From Hortaea werneckii (Eukaryota; Ascomycota; Dothideomycetes; Mycosphaerellales; Teratosphaeriaceae), in contig JBAOKB010000175.1 in NCBI GenBank assembly GCA_037044905.1, positions 62,001 through 126,000 of the forward strand: DNA of 64,000 nt, written 5' to 3'. This document shows positions 42,330-54,255 of the stretch, piece after piece. Below the pieces are notes generated by a model, which searched no databases, had not been told where the DNA came from, and saw only the letters and a program-made list of their open reading frames with translations. Positions within the stretch are counted from its first letter, which is position 1. Each line of letters starts with the position of its first letter. Both the position numbers and the translations under genes were made by a program.

Positions 42330-43401
42330 CTTGTACTTGTCTGTACTGCACGTGTGGTGATTATTTTCACTGCAGACGTCGCTGGTTACTTTTTCAACTC
42401 TAGGGACAGCGTAGATCAGCGCAGATATTGAACGTTCTTATACAACTTCGACACTGGAATGTCTCCGAGATCGTCATTCAACAAGAAGCAAGGCATGTGA
42501 AAGCACAAAGGCCCAAACAGGCGAGACCGCAAAATGTCTCCGAGCAATAGTAAACGTTAGTATCGGTGCGAATAATATCCAGGTATGAACTCGTCTCGAA
42601 TGGGTGACATTACAGATGTCTCCGATGTCTGCGCACACAATAGCAGGCGAAGTGGCGTGCTCACACAGAAAAGGCGAAACTCTGCGAAAAGTCTCCGGAT
42701 ATTGGTAAATTGGGGTATTTATCTTAAGACAATGGGTATTCAAGAGGATTTTGATTTGAAATAAGTATCTGTATCTCGGATGCTGAAAAATGGTGTTGAA
42801 TTGCTTTGTCTTTCGACGTTGGCAGAGGTCGACATTGAGTACGCTGAGGGAAATCGTCATTCGCCCTTGAATCGTACCTATATCGTCGTATTTACAAACC
42901 CTCTTCTGCGTTTTCAGCACATCGTTCAACCAGGTCACAAAGAACAGACGCAAACCCCAGAATCTCTCTTCGTAGTTTTCTAGATGCAAGGCTGCTATGT
43001 GACATTTAACGACATGCTTCGATAGCTGTTTCTCTTTCGTCTTTACCACAAGCAGATCTGGCTTTTTTGTGGGCAGAACACACAAAGACAGACAATCCTC
43101 ACAGTATAGTCATTCCGATGCAATTGGAACCGAAGTGCATAAATTTGCCGTTCTACTGTGTAAGTGGAACTGCACTACTGTACGCATGCCGTGGAGGTCT
43201 TGAACAGCCTTAGTAAGCCCGTTGACGTCCCAGATCCTTGCAGTGAATGACGGCACCGGAAGCGGCCCACTCCAGTCGTGGCGCAGGTAACTATGGCTAC
43301 TATGTATGTCACTGCAATGGTGCTTCTTCTATGTCCTTCTTGGACCCGTCCTCCTTGATATCTATTCTCATCCTTTCCCCGATCCCTTCTAGTCATCCAG
43401 T
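42330..43401. other. Intergenic, divergent GliT-like / IML2, periodic motif
   Basis: About 1.07 kb between divergent starts, more AT-rich than its surroundings. TGTCTCCGA occurs at 42460, 42535 and 42617, and a variant GTCTCCGG at 42691, so copies recur every 74-82 bp. A 203-codon minus-strand frame (42474-43085) spans them but shows no domain and no coding-like codon bias, so I do not call it a gene. Confidence 0.5.
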
Positions 43402-45664
43402 ATGGTGCGTCTTGGAAGCCTGCTCGGCGGCAAGGCTGTTTCGACTGCCAGCAAGTCGCTGACCGCGTTGGATGAACCACATGCCTGTACGATCTTTGCG
43501 AGTCTCACCTCTGCGCGATGGGTAGCTAATCTTACCCAGTAGAGGACGCTCTCGCAAGCGCTGCATTGATCCTTAACGATGGTATGCGTCCTTCGATCAA
43601 ACACCATTCGCTGTGCGACAAGTTCAATCTGACGGTTGCATAGATGTCGAGAAGGCAGAGGCGGAGCTCGCGAAGGGCACATCTCCATTTCACAAGCTAG
43701 GTCGAGCAACCGCGCTCTTCCTCCAGGCCGCTCTAGGATTCGAGAAGACTATCATGGAACAGGCAGCGACTCGCATCGCAGAAGCAGAAGAGGCGGCATC
43801 TGAGCACCAAAGACGAGCTATACGGGACCCTGCGTCTGCACATCAAAGCGCTATATATCCCCCAGGATCGGAATACGCATTGTGTCATGCCGAGACGCAG
43901 CTCATGTCTGCTGTGGTAGCTGTACTGAACGAGAGTCTGACGGAATCGCTGAAAGGGTTCTACAAGCTCAAAAAGGCTTTCAACACGCTTTACGAGATTA
44001 GCGAGGCGGAGCGAAGATATCTCGCATCTAGAGGTGAAGGCTGGTCTAGCTCTCAGTCCTCGTTGACAAGCCCAGCGTCGAACGATAGTGGCGCTGCGGC
44101 TTCAAGCAGCTCTGAAACTCCCGCTCAGAGTTCTGGGGTCCTGACGCCGGGTACGCCTTCGAAGGATGACGCCGATTTGGATTTTGTAGACGCTGAGGAG
44201 GCTCGGCAAAATCCCAAGACTCCAGGCGAATATCAAGGCCACTTGGCCCCTCTTGACCTTGCCAATATAAAATTGGACGAAGCCGATGAAAAGCTAAAGG
44301 AGACGGAGCCGCCGGCCTACAACCCTTCAGCCGAAGGAGGCAAGGCTACGACGAATGGACCAGTGGAAGAAGCTGATAGCTTTGACTTCCGTACTGTCAC
44401 GTCAGATCCTATCGACCTTTTCATACATAGCGGCACTTGCTTATGCTATGGCTTGCTACAACTGCTTCTGAGCATGGTCCCACCTGCCTTCGGGAAGCTC
44501 TTATCCTTGTTTTCATTCCGTGGCGACCGGGAAACGGGCTTCAGAATGCTGTGGTCTGCGACCAGATTCAAGCACAACATCAACGGCGGATTCGCGGGAC
44601 TAATCACTCTTGGCTTCCACAATGGAGCGATAGCATTCTGTGACATAATTACCAAAGACGCAATGCCTGTCACGAGGCTTAGAGGTCTTCTAGGTGAGAT
44701 GCGCGAGTTGTATCCTCAGTCCAGACTATGGCTGCTAGAGGAGGCTAGAATGCTTGCTGCAGACCACAAACTAGAGAAAGCGGTTGAAATCATGAGTCAA
44801 GGTGACAAGTCACCATTGAAACAAGTCGAGGCACTACGCACGTTCGAGAAGGCGCTGAACTTGATGTACCTTCACCGCTACGAGGAGTGTGCAGAGACAT
44901 TCGTCGCTTGTGTTGGCATGAACAACTGGTCGCCCGGCCTTTACTACTACATCGCCGGAGCTTGTCATGTAGAGCTTTACCGCATACATAAGGAGACTGA
45001 TCCGGCGAAGGCCAAAGAGTCCGCCGCTAAAGCTGACAAGTATTTACATGAGGTCACATCGCATACGGGCAAGAAGCGTTTCATGGCGCGGCAACTACCA
45101 TTCGATGTCTTCGTGAATCGAAAGATCGCGAAATGGCAACATCGAGCCCAAACGCGCAACATCAGCTTCGTCGAGGCCGTCGGTGTTAGCCCCATCGTCG
45201 AAATGTCGTATTTCTGGTCTGGACCGCGACGAATGGGCGAGAAACAGCTTCTGAAGTCGATTGACCGTCTGGACTGGTCGGAAGCCCAGTCCAATTGGCA
45301 ATCGGAGCCTGCGGACGAAAGAGCAATTCTTGCGCTGCTCAAAGCTACTTGTTTCCGTTTCCTTGGCCGCGTAAGCGATGCAAAGCAGAGTCTGAAGGAT
45401 GGCGTGCTGGCACAAGATGCTGCTCAAATCAAGGCTTGCGACCACGCCGATAACTGGCCTCCTCCCGTGGGGCATTACGAAATGGCAGTGTGCTTATGGG
45501 ATGAAGCCGGAGGTCAAGATGGTGATAAGCAAGACCTTGAAAAGTGTAGCCAGGAGCTTCTGAAGGTCGAGCGTTGGGAGAGCTTTGACTTGGAAGCTAG
45601 AGTAGGATTAAAGGTGGCTACGGCGCGGCAGACGCTCCAGAAATGCGGTGTCAGTGGCACTTAG
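43402..45664 (+). CDS. IML2: Iml2/TTC39 family protein
   Basis: Fungal inclusion-body clearance protein Iml2, of the Iml2/TTC39 superfamily. In yeast it acts at mitochondria and lipid droplets in clearing misfolded protein. Exons 43402-43486, 43540-43581 and 43644-45664 join to 2148 nt, 715 aa, a usual length. The start MVRLGSLLGGK, followed by TALDEP, matches the family. FHKLGRATALFLQAALGFEK is conserved, a Ser/Thr/Pro-rich loop occupies about residues 170-260, and helical TPR-like repeats follow (GFAGLITLGFHNG, YEECAETFVACVGMNNWSPGLYYYIAGACHVE). The second exon is only 42 nt. The frame is intact. Diverges from the GliT-like gene. Confidence 0.88.
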
Positions 45665-46467
45665 GATGGCACGACGGACGAGCAAGTCTTCATAGATTGT
45701 AGGCAGCACGCCGCAGGCTAATCCATTCCACGATCAATCAAGAGGTCTTTTGGTGTGCAAGACACAGCGGCTTTGACGGTATATCCTGGTTAAAATGTCC
45801 AACTTGACATCTTCCAGACCCAAGCCGTTGCGAGTTGGCAGATCCACCGCAATATACCCAATGTTCTCTGTTTCTGTTTCGTGCGGGTTGCACTCCATGC
45901 ATTCTTCTCGCTGTGATATGTTGTGCGCTTCTGTCTTAGGTACGGGCTAGGGGGCAATCAAATTCCGTCCCCGTCCTGTTGTGCAAGTATGCTTGCGTAC
46001 TAATACTTGTTTAGCGCTTACACTTTCTCCCTGCCTGGCCGACTACGTACATTGACGTGTCGCTCAAAATCATGAACGTTGCTGCACTGTGACGCGTTCG
46101 CATTCTTCGCATTCTCGGGGACTTTTAATGCTGAGGTGGTCGCAGCATAATCCAGAGTTATGCGAGTTATGCTGACGCTCGGATGCGTACGTGGACGTCG
46201 ATGTGGGCGTACTCCGCACTCGTTCTTCGCACCTGCTGTATTCTGCAAGGAATAATAGCGGCCAGGCGTGCGCCTGTGGAGTTGTAGTGCAATGCCGATC
46301 GTCAACTAGTGGTGATCGTAGGAAGTATAAAGGTCTGATCTCCTCCGCCTTCACACGTAAGATGCCTACTTTTCGTAAGCCTTGTACCTGACAACTCAAC
46401 CGCTCCTAACCTCACTTGCTGGGCCAGATTCATCAGGCCTGGTATCCATCCTTTAGAACCACAGGCC
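45665..46467. other. Intergenic, P450 promoter side
   Basis: About 800 bp between IML2 and the P450, both on the plus strand. The minus-strand frames at 46018-46399 have no recognisable domain. No motif is recognised. Confidence 0.4.
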
Positions 46468-48167
46468 ATGTCACACGTCGAAGGGCCGATCAGTCGGCTC
46501 CTCGAAAATCTAGATATCTATACAGCTGCTGTGACTTTTACTGCGGCTGCAGCCATCTACTATTTTGGAAAGGCAGTATATGATGTCTACCTTGGACCGT
46601 TGTCCAAATTCCCTGGCCCAAAGATCAATGCCTGGTCCAGGATTCCATCTATCCTTACTCTGGTCAGAGGAGACGACAATATCGATATCCCGCGGCTTCA
46701 TCAGCAGTACGGGCCCATCGTGAGAATCACGCGAGACAGCCTGTCCATGGCCGATGGGGCCGAGTCGTTCAAGCAGGTCTATGGTTTCCGCAAAGCAGGG
46801 CAACCAAAGCCGGTCAAGGACATAAAGTTCTACGGCAAGCCTCTCAATGGGGTCCACTCAGTCATCGGGGCCGATGATGCCGGCCACACTCGCCAGCGGA
46901 AGATTCTTTCGAATGCCTTTAGCGACAAGGCTCTTAAAGAGCAAACCCCGTTGTTGAAACGCTGGGTCGGTTTGATGAAGAAGAAGCTTGAAGAGCGTGC
47001 TGTAGCTGACACCGAGACCGACATGCTCAAGATCTATAATTGCACCACTTTCGACATTATGGGAGATCTCACCTTCGGCGAAGGGCTGAATATGGTAAGT
47101 AGAGGTGCGAGTATTTCGTCGAATACATATTGACTCAAGCCGATTTAGCTTGAAGACTCGGAGTACTCGCCATGGGTCAAAGCCATCTTCGGAGGCATCA
47201 AGAATGCCACGTTCTTCCGTGGGATCAAGCTCATAAACGCATTGACTAGCTTCATCGTGGAAGAGATCATATTCAAGTCAGAGGTTGCGCGCGAAAAGCA
47301 ATTTGAGCATTGGAATTACTCCAAGGAGAGGGTCGACCGCAGGCTGCAGAGCACCCCTGATAGACCTGACCTGTGGAGCCGCATTCTGGAGAAGAGCGAT
47401 GGACCGGGCGGGCTGTCTCTAGAAGAGCACCACTCGAACGCTTCCCTGTTCATGATTGCAGGCACGGAAACGACCGCTACTGCATTGTCAGGAACGACAT
47501 TTTACCTCCTTCGCAACCCTGATTCGCTGGCCACCTTAACCAAGGAGATCCGGTCAGCTTTCGAAAGCTTCGATGATCTTGACCTAGATGTCCTGGCGAG
47601 GCAGAAGTATCTCATGGCTGTCCTCCAGGAAGGCCTCAGGATGTACCCACCCGTCCCAACCACCCTTCCCCGTGTGGTGCCAGAAGGCGGCATGATTATC
47701 GATGGGAAATTCGTCCCAGAAGGTACAACAATCGGCGTTCATCATCTCTCCACATATCGCATGGAATCGCATTTCAAGAACGCGAATGAGTGGCACCCGG
47801 AGCGCTGGCTCGGAGACCCCGAGTACAAGGACGATCACCTGGATGCTTTGGAGCCGTTCAGTGTCGGTCCACGAAATTGTCTTGGGAAGAGTGAGTCGAA
47901 CTTCCCACTATGCTTGAAGAAACGTAACAAGGCTGACAACCTTACAGATCTGGCTTGGCATGAGATGAGACTGCTGCTGGCGACGGTAGTCCTACACTTT
48001 GACCCAAAGCTTCTGCCACAATCCGAGGAATGGAACCAACAGCACGTATACACTGTAAGTTGCAGCAATCTATCAAAAGCATGTCTCAGTCCATGTCCGC
48101 TAATAGTCGGAAATAGCTTTGGGAGAAGAAGCCATTATGGTGCTCATTGACCCCGGCCGCGGCCTAG
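46468..48167 (+). CDS. Cytochrome P450 monooxygenase
   Basis: Microsomal heme-thiolate monooxygenase. Exons 46468-47094, 47149-47890, 47948-48054 and 48117-48167 join to 1527 nt, 508 aa. A hydrophobic N-terminal anchor (TAAVTFTAAAAIYYF) is followed by a proline hinge (KFPGPKINAW). The I-helix oxygen-binding motif is AGTETTATAL, the K-helix ExxR is EGLRMYPP, and the heme loop is FSVGPRNCLGK with the axial cysteine, split by the third exon junction after LGK. The last exon gives the common ending LWEKKPLWCSL. The N-terminal half resembles the CYP65/isotrichodermin C-15 hydroxylase group, but that placement is tentative. No polyketide or terpene synthase is nearby, so a detoxification role is as likely as biosynthesis. 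The frame is intact. Confidence 0.92.
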
Positions 48168-48588
48168 GAACATGGCGAGGCGCCAGGAACGAAATCAGTT
48201 TACGAACTCAAACCCTTCTTTTCGAAGGAATTGAATCATTCACTTTGGAGGGACATTGCCATCGTTTGAGTCAAGTAGAATTCTGCAGATCTGACCAAAA
48301 TCATCACCACATTCATGAAGATCTACCCTATGCTCATAACAAATAAACCCCCTTTTGGAATAGGGGCACCCGCTAACAAATGCAAATGCAACTCCGACTC
48401 CATCAACCTGCGGACCACGTAGCTCGCAGGGTATCTCTATTTCTATGCCGTCCATCCAAAACTTTCAGACGCCCCCTTCTATGTCCCAAAACGCCTTCTC
48501 GTAAATGCATGTCACGAAACTGCATTGTCCTCGTATCCCAATCGTTGCCGCAGAGACGCTAAAACCATCTCCTCAAACCTCACTGCTT
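48168..48588. other. Intergenic, convergent P450 / HAD phosphatase
   Basis: About 420 bp between convergent stops with no gene-like feature seen. Confidence 0.45.
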
Positions 48589-49640
48589 TTACTTGCCCAC
48601 AGCAACCGCATCATTATGACTCTTGACCTCCGAGAACGTCTCCGGCCAGACGAACATGCGCTCGTCCCGCGGCGTAGCATCCACGAACTTCGGCACCGCC
48701 GTCTTGGAGCTCGCCTTCCGCCACAGGTTCGCACGCGGGTTGAAATTGCTCGGCAGACCTTCACCTTTGGTCTTGCGGTCGTCGATCTTGGCAATGTTGA
48801 TGATCTCCTTCTGGATGTCGGCGAAGGTGTCGTAGGGGTAGTAGGGGATGCGGTGCTGGATGCAGTATTCCTCGAGGGCGAGGCCGCGGCGGGCGAACAG
48901 CGTGTCGGCGTGTTTGGCGGCGGCGAGGTCGCTGACGCCGTCGCCGATGAAGATGATCATGGGCACCGTGCCGTCTTCGCTTTCGAGCTTCAGGGCTTCT
49001 TTGTACTCCGTGATGGAGACGTCTTTGTCGTGGCCGGTCGGGCTCTGGTGCTTCCAGATCGGTTTCCAGGCGCGGCCTTCCGGGTCGATCTCGGCGTCGT
49101 TGGCGACAATGTCGATGTTAGCGGCGGCTTCCTCGCCGATGAAGTCGTCGAGTACCCGCTTGAGGATGGGCTTCAGACCGGCCGAGATGATGTTGAAGGG
49201 GATCTTGTTGTTGAGGCAGAAGTCGTGGAAGGCCTTGAAATCCCTGTCCAGCTCCATGTTTTCTGAAATGGCCTTCAATCCGTCGTCGAAGGGGATGTGG
49301 AGGGAACCCCACAGGTCATCCGAGATCTCCTTGAAGGAACGCTCGCCCGCCTTGAACTGCCTCTCCAACTCCTCACGACCTGCTGCTCCTAGACCTACTG
49401 AGTCGAAGAGGACGTGACCTGAGTCTCCCATGAAAATGGTACCGTCAAAGTCTGGGTCATGTATTAGTGCCTGCAGCCTTTTGTCTCATGTAGCTCTTAT
49501 GATTTGGACATACCAGAGAAGATCACCAACTTTCTCCTCGTGCCCATGTTCTCTGTAGAGGGGGCATCGCCGCCCTTGGAAGCAAGAGGCATCTGCTTTG
49601 CCTGGACGACGGGGTCTGGGTCGACTGCGCTTGGTGCCAT
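48589..49640 (-). CDS. HAD-superfamily phosphatase (PSP/MtnX-like)
   Basis: Haloacid-dehalogenase-fold phosphatase of the phosphoserine phosphatase/MtnX-like group. Exons on the minus strand are 49514-49640 and 48589-49451, joining to 990 nt, 329 aa. Motif I is FSDFDGTIF (nucleophile and acid/base aspartates), and the intron interrupts it after the serine. Motif II is FNIISAGLKPIL. Motif III and IV residues are IGDGVSDLAAAKHADTLFAR, which bind Mg2+. A C-terminal extension of about 70 residues lies beyond the fold. The frame is intact. The substrate cannot be read from sequence; fungal relatives include uncharacterised cold-tolerance-type HAD proteins. The ATG at 49640 is chosen because the residues before it are hydrophobic and not typical of the family. 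Confidence 0.83.
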
Positions 49641-51570
49641 GATGAATCTGTTCCCAGCTTTTGCTGCTCTTGTTGTAGTGTATAGAAACCAGACAATCCA
49701 AAACAGAGGGCGGGGGAGGGGTATCCAAAGTGTCAAGATGAAGTAGAAGTAACGAGGGTAGAGGGAAGGGGGGGAGGCTAGAAGTAATTAAAAGCAGACA
49801 GCAGGTTCGGCAATGGGTAAGCCGTCAACAATCGGCAAGCCGTCAAGCAAAACGGGCAACAAAGAAAAAAACATAGGTCACTTCAGACTGATGTCAGAAA
49901 GGCCATAGCCCACCTTTTCCTTCTGATCAGAGAGGGCAATCACCTCATAGCGTCCTCTTGCCATCTGGGGTAGCGGCAACGAGACAGCTTCACACGAGGA
50001 TGTCCCGCTAGCATCATCAATTCATCATTGTCCAGCAGGAGGTGAAGGGGAGTCCACTGCGTGCGTGTTTCAAGGTGCCCGCCGTAAAAGACCCAATAGA
50101 CGAGTCGTTGGAGCACTGCTTGCCGCGCTTATCAAAGTGTGCTTGTCCATACTTTAGCCACTCGAGTACTCCCTCAGAAAGGAAACGATTGTTGTGACGC
50201 GAAAACCAGAAAATCACCCAGATCGCGATGCTGATACCATCGCGAAGTCTAGTTCGCGTTGCGCTGGTCTGTGGTCGTAAGTAGCGCGTGGGTCCGGATA
50301 ACCTCACCAGTGGGTCCATCCATCGTCAGAGCGTCGCAACGGTCGGCCTCTCGAAGACTGCAGGTGGACAACGAAAGAAAATGGGAAAGGCACGTTCCAC
50401 TCTTCGCCCGATCGGCGCGCGGCCATTTCATCCGTACACTCATGCCGTTGCCACCCGGCCCGAAGACTACCGGCTTCATCGTGAGAAGATGTCGATGGGG
50501 GAGAATTTACGCATCTTTGCTCTCATTCATAAGACCTGGTGGCAAACGAAAAAACCATCCCTGTACTTTTCAATATCACTTTTCCAGTATGAGGCTGAAT
50601 CAAAGTTCCAGGAACCAAGACATACAGGATTTGAACGAGCAGGGAAAAAAGAAGAAGAAAAAGCTTGGTTGTGAACCTTGCCCTGATTTGATGATGATCG
50701 ATGAGATCGGTTATAGACAGACGTGGATGGACATGGACCGGGACCGATGGCTGCCCGATTCAGCTCCGGAGCTCGTGCCTGAGGCATTTCCATATCCGAA
50801 CCTCTGAAGATCGGTCCACGACGCCATGGGATCGACGGTGCTCGGCTCGATGGAAGAATGCGTTGGCAAATTGGGTAGCATTGACAACTGACTGTGCTGG
50901 AGGAAGAGGGAAGGTTGACTCAGGTAGGTGGGGTCTTTTTGGGCAGTCATACAGCTCGCCTAAGCTGGAGATGAATTTTATATACAAAAGTAATTGGTTA
51001 AAGTACATGGATCGCGGAATAATTATTGCACATTCTTTCCCGTGCTCTTCGTTGAGATTCTCCTTCCGATGCTGTCCCATTGGAGCTACTGATGCTGCCT
51101 TACAGCTGCGGTCGCCTCAATTCCATCGCAGCTGTGTTTCGAGGAGCCGCGGAAAGATAATCCGGTGATATCTCACGATCGACCCTTAGGCTTGACAGAG
51201 CGATTGTAGGCTTCCTATCACTGATCCTTTACTAGGTCCAGCTCCTCGCGACAGAGAAGGCGGAAAGGTCGTGTCTCTGTGTAGTAGAGCTTTTGCATGA
51301 CTGGGCTCGTGGCATTAGCATGGATAGCCAGGCGAGCGTGGCGCCTTCTGCTCCTGTTCGTCTTTGCAGTGCCCGTCGTGCTCTTACAGCGGCACGACAT
51401 CGTCTTTCCTGCGCCGCATAGCCCGAACAGCAGCCCAACACTGCGTCTTGAAGCCTGCCTCAGTCTTCTCAATAGTCCTGAAAGCCAGCATACTCCGCGG
51501 GATGAAGTTCCCAACCCGGCGCAGAGAATCCCACGAAAGCCTACTGCAGAGTGTGAACAACACCATCTCA
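49641..51570. other. Intergenic, 1.9 kb without a supported gene
   Basis: Long gap between the HAD gene start and the rhomboid stop. Plus-strand frames at 50259-50807 (182 codons), 50701-51168 (155) and 51297-51620 (107) and a minus frame at 51218-51574 overlap one another and show no domain. A non-coding RNA or lineage-specific gene remains possible. Confidence 0.4.
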
Positions 51571-53418
51571 TCATGAACCCTCTCTCGCCTCCTTGCTTCC
51601 CTCCCCTGCATTCTTCCTAGTAAGATGAACTCCCCACCCTACACCACCTGCAATCCCACCCAGATGCCCCGCATGATCCACCATCGTCTTCCAGCTCTTA
51701 AACGCAGCCAACACCTCACCCGCCCCAAACACGGCCAGGAAAACCCACGCGGCAATGGGGATCTCATACCCCATGACCTTGATTTCCCCGTTCGGTCTCA
51801 ACGCACAACTGGCGCCCACCACTCCCAACACACCTCCAGACGATCCGAACATGTATGTCATCCACTGCTTCCGGAGCACGTTATACGACAGACTGGCAAA
51901 CCCGCCGAGAGCCGAGCTGGAGAAGAAGATAGCGAGGAATGTTCCCCGACCTACGTCCTCGTGCAGCATAAGCCCGAAGAGCCAGAGACTCAGGATGTTG
52001 GTGGCGAGGTGGGTGAAGGTATCGTGGCGGAAGGTCGCGCCTAGGAGGGAGAAAGCCTGGGGTTTGGCGGGGATGAGGGTGAAGTACTTGCTGAGGAGTC
52101 CCCATAAGGGCGGGACACGGGAGAGGATGAACGCGGTCCCCAGGAAGGCGGTCAGTGTTGTGAGGGTTGCTACGGCGGGTGGCGTGTCGGGCCATAGCCG
52201 TGCGGAGGCCGGTGGTGGGGTGTAGTTTTCTGACAGGAAGGTGGAGAGGCCGAGGACGGCGAGGAGGAGGAGGAAGCTGGGTCCTAGACGGCCCCAGAGC
52301 GTGATTTGAGGGAGTAGGTTGGTTTTGATGGTTTGGGCTTGGTCTTCGTAGTACTTCACCCAGGGCTTCCTCTCCACCGGCGCGAGCCAGGCGCTGCGGG
52401 GTCCGGAGTTGATGGTGACTCCGTCAGGACCGGTTGTGGTGAGTGCCACGCTCGGTTGGACGCCGCCGCCGAGTTCGAGGGGTCCGCGTTGGGAGTGCAG
52501 AGTTGCGAGCTCTTCGGCTTCCTTGCGGGCTTGGAGCTCGGCTTGTTCTTTCTCCCACTGGGCTTCACGTTCGAGGCGGTGACGCTGGAGTGCGGATTCT
52601 TTGCTTCGCTCCCGTCCGTAATCGGTGCCCTGTTGGGATTCCATCTCGTCTTCCTCTTCCACCTCATCAGCCGGGTCCCGTTTGTAGATTCCTAGCTTGA
52701 TGCTGCGCTCCCTGATCTCATCTTGAAGACGTAGACTTTCCTCCTCGGCCCATCGCTGCCCGGCTTCCTGCTCGTCAAAACCGGGAGTAAGGGCGCGGAT
52801 GTACTGTAGACCTTTCAATGCTTGGTCGCGCGAAACTCGGCTCCGTTTGGGGAAGTCCAGTCCCGAGTCGATCAATGCGCCGGACATTCTGCGCCAGTAC
52901 ATGACGCTGAGGATGTAGTTGCCTGTATCCGCGTCCACATCTTGGTCGCCAAATATCGCATTGATTTCGGAGCGTGATCGATCGCCGTCGGGTAGAGGCA
53001 TGCCGCCTTCGGGATCGTAGTCACGCCATGTCAGACCCATGTCATCCTCCTCTACGGGTAGACCTTCAGAATGGGAAGCGACGGTGGGAGCTTCTCCTAA
53101 GCCGGAACCGGGGAGGGTGTTTCTTGCATCCGCATCAGGTTTCGGCGGCGTCGAGGTTCTTGGAGGGGGCGGACTTGCACGATTTGATGCAGCCCGCGCT
53201 GGCAATGATGTCGAGAAGAGTCGACTTTGGCATGGCCATCTCGTGGAAGCATACCCATGCGTCTGATTGCTCCCAATGCATTTCCATCGACTGCTGCTCT
53301 GTGCACTATACTGCACTCGCTGCGATCGCGCATATCCGGAGAAGAGCTGCAGGAGGGGCTTCGCTCGTGTTTGCCCACACGGCGCCCGGAAGGCTATCGA
53401 CGTCCATACATTATTCAT
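51571..53418 (-). CDS. PCP1: Mitochondrial rhomboid protease (PARL/Pcp1 type)
   Basis: Intramembrane serine protease of the inner mitochondrial membrane; the yeast orthologue Pcp1/Rbd1 cleaves Mgm1 and Ccp1. Single intact exon, 615 aa from this start. A basic presequence-like N-terminus (FRAPCGQTRAKPLLQLFSG...RLFSTS) is followed by a long charged, Glu/Arg-rich matrix-type region. Membrane helices begin at about residue 375. HLATNILSLWLFG carries the conserved Asn, the catalytic serine is in MFGSSGGVLGVVGA, and the catalytic histidine is in DHAGHLGGIAGG. The ATG at 53418 is chosen over 53586 because the presequence begins there; the extra 56 residues look non-conserved. The middle region is longer than in yeast Pcp1. 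Diverges from the TMA17-like gene by 291 bp. Confidence 0.88.
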   Translation of the reverse strand: MNNVWTSIAFRAPCGQTRAKPLLQLFSGYARSQRVQYSAQSSSRWKCIGSNQTHGYASTRWPCQSRLFSTSLPARAASNRASPPPPRTSTPPKPDADARNTLPGSGLGEAPTVASHSEGLPVEEDDMGLTWRDYDPEGGMPLPDGDRSRSEINAIFGDQDVDADTGNYILSVMYWRRMSGALIDSGLDFPKRSRVSRDQALKGLQYIRALTPGFDEQEAGQRWAEEESLRLQDEIRERSIKLGIYKRDPADEVEEEDEMESQQGTDYGRERSKESALQRHRLEREAQWEKEQAELQARKEAEELATLHSQRGPLELGGGVQPSVALTTTGPDGVTINSGPRSAWLAPVERKPWVKYYEDQAQTIKTNLLPQITLWGRLGPSFLLLLAVLGLSTFLSENYTPPPASARLWPDTPPAVATLTTLTAFLGTAFILSRVPPLWGLLSKYFTLIPAKPQAFSLLGATFRHDTFTHLATNILSLWLFGLMLHEDVGRGTFLAIFFSSSALGGFASLSYNVLRKQWMTYMFGSSGGVLGVVGASCALRPNGEIKVMGYEIPIAAWVFLAVFGAGEVLAAFKSWKTMVDHAGHLGGIAGGVGWGVHLTRKNAGEGSKEAREGS

Positions 53419-53709
53419 GGCCGCCCCGCCAAATAGGAAAGAACTCAAGACCAAGAGGTGGGAAAATAGTAGTTGAACTTCACTACGACTTCCACCGGGG
53501 AAAGCAATCGCGCCGCCCGCGGAGGTGCTCAGGCCATCCACCTCTTCCATTCCATCATCAGCAACCCCACCATCCCGCACTTTCACATGCTAAAGCATAA
53601 CCATCACCTTGTTGAACGTCAGCCATCTCAACTGCTCCGACTAATTATCTAATTATACCCAACTCCACCAATCCACCCACTTCACAAAACCCTAATCAAT
53701 CTCCCCACC

Positions 53710-54255
53710 ATGTCCGACTCAACCACCACCACCAACCCCATCGACCCCGCCCGCTTCGCCCTCGCCCTCGAATCCCTCCCCATCGACTCCCTGCACGCCA
53801 AAGCCGCCGAGATCCAAAACTCCATCGCCCACCTCCGCTCCTCCAACGCGCAAATGCTGCCCTTTGCCGAAGAACAGGACGACCAGGACTGCAAGGAAGC
53901 CATGTTCGAGAACCTGACGGTGATTGGACGGATGAACGAGCGGATCCGGCTGTTGAAGGCTGAGGTGGAGCGGAGAGGGTTACCGTGGGCTCCGCAGGGG
54001 GAAGGGGAGAATGGTGTTGGTGCTGCGGGGAATGTGGACGGAGAGGGCGAGGCGATGGTGGTTGTTAATGGGGATGGGTCTCATGGTGGTGAGGGACGAC
54101 AGGGTGGTGCTGGGACGGTGAATAGTGCGGTTGGTGGGGAGACGACGCAGCCGAGAGCTCCTTCGGGACGATTGACGGATGAGGAGTTGAGACGGCAGCT
54201 TGAGGCGCAGATGGATGGGGATGGGGATGCCGGTGAGGAAGGGGTACATCTTTGA
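53710..54255 (+). CDS. TMA17/ADC17-like proteasome assembly chaperone
   Basis: Small helical protein, 181 aa, single exon. Residues about 20-55 match the yeast Tma17/Adc17 pattern (AEIQNSIAHLRSSNAQ), followed by an ENxxVIxRMNERIRLLKAEVE helix. In yeast this protein binds Rpt6 and helps assemble the proteasome base under stress. The C-terminal 80 residues are rich in Gly, Glu and Val, low in complexity and probably disordered. The first half is very C-rich at third codon positions and the second half very G-rich, a clear internal strand-composition switch. Assignment rests on a short motif only, so confidence is moderate. Confidence 0.7.
   Translation: MSDSTTTTNPIDPARFALALESLPIDSLHAKAAEIQNSIAHLRSSNAQMLPFAEEQDDQDCKEAMFENLTVIGRMNERIRLLKAEVERRGLPWAPQGEGENGVGAAGNVDGEGEAMVVVNGDGSHGGEGRQGGAGTVNSAVGGETTQPRAPSGRLTDEELRRQLEAQMDGDGDAGEEGVHL

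Noticed and set aside
42474..43085. 203-codon minus-strand frame upstream of GliT-like gene
   Set aside because: AT-rich, no domain, overlaps a repeated motif and lies in a divergent promoter region.
41235..49640. Secondary-metabolite gene cluster (GliT-like oxidase plus P450)
   Set aside because: No synthase, transporter or regulator is present and housekeeping IML2 separates the two.
50259..50807. 182-codon frame in the 49.6-51.6 kb gap
   Set aside because: Overlaps other frames, composition not coding-like, no recognisable domain.
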